Below are positions 6,965 through 9,451 of a DNA stretch of 9,451 bases, in pieces; within the stretch, counting starts at the first letter, position 1; each line of letters begins with the position of its first letter. Made by a program: the position numbers and the translations under genes. Below the pieces are notes generated by a model. That model had not been told where the DNA came from. It searched no databases and saw nothing but the letters and a program-made list of their open reading frames with translations. The stretch is from Gammaproteobacteria bacterium (GTDB taxonomy: Bacteria; Pseudomonadota; Gammaproteobacteria; Pseudomonadales; Pseudohongiellaceae): NCBI GenBank assembly GCA_947377625.1, contig CANCGR010000058.1:1-9451 (forward strand), read 5' to 3'.

Positions 6965-7297
6965 ATGGAATGTAACGTCAAATCAGAATTTGGTTATGAC
7001 CTGCTGGAACTGAGCGGTGAAGTCGACCTCCAGTTTTCGCCGCAACTGCGCGAGAAAATCCTGGGCTCTCTCAAGACCGGCAATCCACTGTTGATCGACC
7101 TGGCCAAAGTCAGCTACATCGACAGCTCCGGCATCGCGTCGCTTGTGGAAGGTTTCCAGACTGCCAAAACCTCGAAACTGCAATACGGTTTGCTCAATAT
7201 CAGCAACACGGCGATGCAAGTGCTGACGCTGACGCGCCTCGACAAGATTTTCGATTTGTACTCCAGCATCGACCAGTTCAAACAGAAGTTGCAATGA
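6965..7297 (+). CDS. STAS-domain protein (anti-sigma-factor antagonist / MlaB-like)
   Basis: 110-aa protein made of a single STAS domain, of the SpoIIAA/RsbV/MlaB type. The core reads LELSGEVDLQ (14-23), then LIDLAKVSYIDSSGIASL (43-60). D53-S54-S55-G56 is the phospho-acceptor motif, Ser54 aligning with the serine phosphorylated by cognate kinases in SpoIIAA/RsbV and with the position of Thr52 in E. coli MlaB (DTGG). The C-terminal segment LTLTRLDKIFDLY is typical of anti-sigma-factor antagonists. The ribosome-binding site is CGGA about 6 nt before the ATG. It stands between an RsbW-like kinase and mlaF, and its stop is only 1 bp from the mlaF start, suggesting coupled, stoichiometric synthesis with the ATPase. 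It could be the MlaB subunit of the transporter, a partner-switch antagonist, or both. The family is sure; the choice of role is inference. Confidence 0.9.
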   Translation: MECNVKSEFGYDLLELSGEVDLQFSPQLREKILGSLKTGNPLLIDLAKVSYIDSSGIASLVEGFQTAKTSKLQYGLLNISNTAMQVLTLTRLDKIFDLYSSIDQFKQKLQ

Positions 7298-7298
7298 C

Positions 7299-8105
7299 AT
7301 GACAGGTAATACTCAAACTGACACTGCCATCACCATTCGCAATCTTGTGGTGGATTACGGCCCGCGCCGCATTCTCAATGACATCAACCTTGATATACCC
7401 AGTGGGCAGATCATGGTGATCATGGGCCAGAGCGGCGCCGGCAAGAGCACGCTGTTGCGCTGCATTCTGGGCCTGAAAAAACCGACCAGTGGCAGCATCC
7501 ACATGCTGGGCACCGACATTGCAACCGCCAGCCAAAAGGAAATCTACAAAGCCCGCAAGCAGATCGGTGTCGCCTTCCAGGGCGGCGCGCTGTTTTCGTC
7601 AATGACGGTGGGCGAGAACATCGAGCTGCCGCTGCGAGAACACACCAATCTCGACGAAAAAACCATCCAGATCATGAGCCGCATCAAGCTGGACATGGTC
7701 AACATGCTGGATGCCGAACACTTGATGGTAGCGGAGCTGTCCGGCGGCATGGCCAAACGTGCCGCACTGGCGCGCGCAATCATCATGGATCCGAAACTGC
7801 TGTTTTTTGATGAGCCTTCGGCGGGCCTCGACCCCAGCACCGCTGCCGAACTCGACCAGCTGATCATCACGCTGAAAATTTCGCTGGGCATGACCATCGT
7901 AGTGGTCACCCATGAGCTCGACAGCATCTTCAAAATCGCCGATCACATCGCGGTGATGAAAGACGGCAATATCGTGGAAACCGGCACACCACAGCAGATC
8001 AGCGCCTCCACCAACCCGGAAATCCAGGGTTTGTTGAATCGCAAACCGCGTGAAACCATCGTCGACACTGACGCCCACCTGCGCCGCCTGACAGGAGGCT
8101 TCTGA
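7299..8105 (+). CDS. mlaF: Phospholipid ABC transporter ATP-binding protein MlaF
   Basis: Cytoplasmic ATPase of the MlaFEDB complex, which moves phospholipids between the inner membrane and the periplasm to keep outer-membrane lipid asymmetry. The 268-aa product is almost the same length as E. coli MlaF (269). Motifs: Walker A GQSGAGKST (43-51), Q-loop F93-Q94, signature LSGGM (147-151), Walker B LLFFDEPSAGLDP (167-179) with catalytic E172, and H-loop H205. The sequence FQGGALFSSMTVGENIELPL after the Q-loop is characteristic of the MlaF/Ttg2A group of ATPases. The C-terminal tail (about 247-268) corresponds to the extension that, in E. coli MlaF, reaches across the dimer and contacts MlaB. 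Its start is 1 bp after the STAS gene stop with only a weak AGAAG site at 7284-7288, so it probably depends on translation of the STAS gene. It overlaps mlaE by 1 nt. Confidence 0.96.
   Translation: MTGNTQTDTAITIRNLVVDYGPRRILNDINLDIPSGQIMVIMGQSGAGKSTLLRCILGLKKPTSGSIHMLGTDIATASQKEIYKARKQIGVAFQGGALFSSMTVGENIELPLREHTNLDEKTIQIMSRIKLDMVNMLDAEHLMVAELSGGMAKRAALARAIIMDPKLLFFDEPSAGLDPSTAAELDQLIITLKISLGMTIVVVTHELDSIFKIADHIAVMKDGNIVETGTPQQISASTNPEIQGLLNRKPRETIVDTDAHLRRLTGGF
8093..8098 (+). promoter_or_regulatory. Strong ribosome-binding site for mlaE
   Basis: A full AGGAGG lies within the last codons of mlaF, 6 nt before the mlaE ATG at 8105. It is the strongest Shine-Dalgarno match in the operon and fixes the mlaE start despite the TGATG overlap with the mlaF stop. 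Confidence 0.85.
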
Positions 8106-8899
8106 TGTCTTCACTTGTCACTTACATTGAAAGCCTCGGCGCTTATTGCGTAACGGCACTCGAGCAAACCGGCAGAACCTTCAACATGCTGGTGCAGGTC
8201 GTGTGGGAATTATTGCACCCGCCCTATCGGCTCTACCCGATCGTGCGCCAGATGTACTTCATCGGCGCGCGCTCGCTGACGCTGATCATTGTGTCCGGCA
8301 TCACCATCGGCATGGTGCTTGGCTTGCAGTTCTACAACATCCTGCAACGCTTTGGTTCGGTGGAATTGCTCGGCGCCGGCGTGGCACTGGGCGTGATCCG
8401 CGAACTGGGGCCGGTGATGACAGCGTTGATGGTGGTCGGCCGTGCCGGCTCCTCCATTACCGCCGAACTCGGCATCATGCGCATCACTGAGCAGGTTGAC
8501 GCGCTCGAGTGCATGGCCATTTCGCCCGACAAATTCCTGATTGCACCCAAGGTAGTGGCGGGGCTGTTGTCAGTGCCATTGCTGACAATGGTGTTCGATT
8601 TTGTTGCGCTGTTTGGCGGCTATTTTGTTGGCGTGCATATGTTCGGTGTAGCTGAAGGCTCTTACTGGAACGGCATGATCGACGCAGTGCAATGGCAGGA
8701 CGTGCGCATCGGCCTGATCAAATCATTCGTATTCGGCGTACTGGTTACCCTCATCTGCTGTTCGCGCGGCTTCTACATGCACCTGACCAAAGCAGGCTCG
8801 CAAGGCGCCGAAGGCGTAAGTTCTGCCACCACCGATGCGGTGGTGCTTTCATCGATTGCTGTGCTGTTCAGTGACTTCCTGATCGGCGCATTGGCTTAA
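8105..8899 (+). CDS. mlaE: Phospholipid ABC transporter permease MlaE
   Basis: Inner-membrane permease of the Mla complex (MlaE/Ttg2B, formerly the DUF140 family). The 264-aa product matches E. coli MlaE (260). It has an N-terminal amphipathic interface helix region (about 1-35), then hydrophobic segments at about 52-78, 90-112, 144-175, 202-220 and 240-262. The family signature is present: RELGPVMTALMVVGRAGSS (99-117), followed by ITAELGIMRITEQVDAL (118-134). The EQVDALECMAISP stretch (129-141) is the cytoplasmic coupling element that contacts the ATPase. Translation starts at an ATG sharing its A with the mlaF stop and preceded by AGGAGG. mlaD follows after 19 bp. Nothing is missing or truncated. 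Confidence 0.96.
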   Translation: MSSLVTYIESLGAYCVTALEQTGRTFNMLVQVVWELLHPPYRLYPIVRQMYFIGARSLTLIIVSGITIGMVLGLQFYNILQRFGSVELLGAGVALGVIRELGPVMTALMVVGRAGSSITAELGIMRITEQVDALECMAISPDKFLIAPKVVAGLLSVPLLTMVFDFVALFGGYFVGVHMFGVAEGSYWNGMIDAVQWQDVRIGLIKSFVFGVLVTLICCSRGFYMHLTKAGSQGAEGVSSATTDAVVLSSIAVLFSDFLIGALA

Positions 8900-8905
8900 G
8901 TTTGC

Positions 8906-8911
8906 AAGGAG
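8906..8911 (+). promoter_or_regulatory. Ribosome-binding site for mlaD
   Basis: AAGGAG placed 7 nt before the ATG at 8919, ideal spacing. It supports the chosen mlaD start and independent translation from mlaE. Confidence 0.8.
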
Positions 8912-8918
8912 AACCACC

Positions 8919-9374
8919 ATGAAAAAACTCAATGTGCAAATGCTTACCGGCATTTTCGTGCTGCTTGGCATTGCCGCGTTTGCCTACCAGGCCATTACCA
9001 TCGGCGGCGCCAGTGTCAGGCAAACTCCTGGTTATACGCTCACTGCACGCTTTGACTCGATTTCGGGCCTGAGGGTTGGCGGCATCATCGAAGCTGCCGG
9101 CGTGCGCGTCGGCACCATCACCAGCATCAAATTCGACCCCGACAACTACAAGGCCATCGTCAATCTGCGCATCAACGAAGGCGTGCCGGTGCAACAGGAT
9201 GCCATTGCGTCTGTACGCACCCAGGGCATCATCGGTGAGAAATACATCAAACTCAGCGCCGGCGGTTTTCCGGAATTGCTGACAGACGGCATGGAGATCC
9301 ATGAGACCGAGTCCGCTGTCAGCCTGGAAGAGCTGGTCAGTAAATACATCTTCGACGGCGGCGGCAAAAAATAA
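8919..9374 (+). CDS. mlaD: MCE-domain phospholipid-binding protein MlaD
   Basis: Inner-membrane-anchored periplasmic protein that forms the hexameric MCE ring on top of MlaE and conducts phospholipids to or from the periplasmic carrier MlaC. The 151-aa product has an N-terminal signal-anchor helix (about 8-24), then one MCE domain (about 38-116) with YTLTARFDSISGLRVGG, EAAGVRVGTITSI and TQGIIGEKYIKLSAGG, all typical. The C-terminal segment (about 130-145, VSLEELVSKYIF) is a short helix that would line the central pore. It is shorter than E. coli MlaD (183 aa), mainly in this C-terminal part, a form I recall as common in other proteobacteria. It follows mlaE by 19 bp with its own good ribosome-binding site, and a further gene starts about 30 bp downstream in the same direction. 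Confidence 0.95.
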   Translation: MKKLNVQMLTGIFVLLGIAAFAYQAITIGGASVRQTPGYTLTARFDSISGLRVGGIIEAAGVRVGTITSIKFDPDNYKAIVNLRINEGVPVQQDAIASVRTQGIIGEKYIKLSAGGFPELLTDGMEIHETESAVSLEELVSKYIFDGGGKK

Positions 9375-9403
9375 TGGCCGCTGCCGACCAACGGGGAACT
9401 TGT

Positions 9404-9451
9404 GTGAAAGGGATCAAGTTCATGCTCAAGACCAGGACTCATCGACAACTT
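9404..9451 (+). CDS. Start of a further gene in the mla operon, cut by the window edge
   Basis: An open frame begins 29 bp after the mlaD stop and runs off the right edge. Two in-frame starts are possible: GTG at 9404, preceded by GGGGA at 9393-9397, and ATG at 9422, preceded by AAGGGA at 9408-9413. The 16 visible codons read VKGIKFMLKTRTHRQL, a basic stretch such as begins a signal peptide. By position in mla operons the product would be MlaC (periplasmic phospholipid carrier) or MlaA/VacJ (outer-membrane lipoprotein), both of which carry signal peptides. The fragment is too short to tell which, or to prove that it is a gene. Confidence 0.45.
   Translation, partial: MKGIKFMLKTRTHRQL

Overview
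The window reads as chromosomal DNA of a Gram-negative proteobacterium, most likely a gammaproteobacterium (a betaproteobacterium is possible). It carries a type II secretion system (T2SS) and an Mla phospholipid-transport system, both of which need an outer membrane. The DNA is moderately GC-rich. Genes are tightly packed, and I see no mobile elements, RNA genes or CRISPR arrays.

Left two thirds (about 6198 down to 11, minus strand): the first five genes of a T2SS operon in the classical order gspC-gspD-gspE-gspF-gspG. They are inner-membrane connector, outer-membrane secretin, cytoplasmic ATPase, inner-membrane platform and major pseudopilin. Gaps are 13 bp or less and gspF/gspG overlap by 4 bp (ATGA), so this is a single transcription and translation unit. 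The operon runs off the left edge, where the minor pseudopilins and gspL/M would be expected.

Middle (6199-6440): a 242-bp divergent intergenic region. A good sigma70-type promoter (CTGACA, 18-bp spacer, TATACT) faces right. No comparably clear promoter for gspC was found. A small hairpin sits just before the first rightward start codon.

Right third (6441 to the end, plus strand): an RsbW/SpoIIAB-like anti-sigma-type serine kinase, a stand-alone STAS protein with a DSSG phospho-acceptor motif, then mlaF (ATPase), mlaE (permease), mlaD (MCE-domain substrate-binding protein) and the first 16 codons of another gene. From the STAS gene on, spacing is very tight: 1 bp to mlaF, and a 1-nt overlap between mlaF and mlaE.

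The most interesting feature is this last operon. In E. coli the STAS protein MlaB is the last gene of mlaFEDCB and has no known dedicated kinase. Here a STAS protein with a classical partner-switch serine is placed directly before mlaF, with a candidate cognate kinase immediately upstream. This suggests, as inference only, that phospholipid transport by MlaFED is controlled by reversible phosphorylation of its STAS subunit, or that a stress-type partner switch is co-expressed with the transporter. No sigma factor or PP2C-type phosphatase gene lies in the window.
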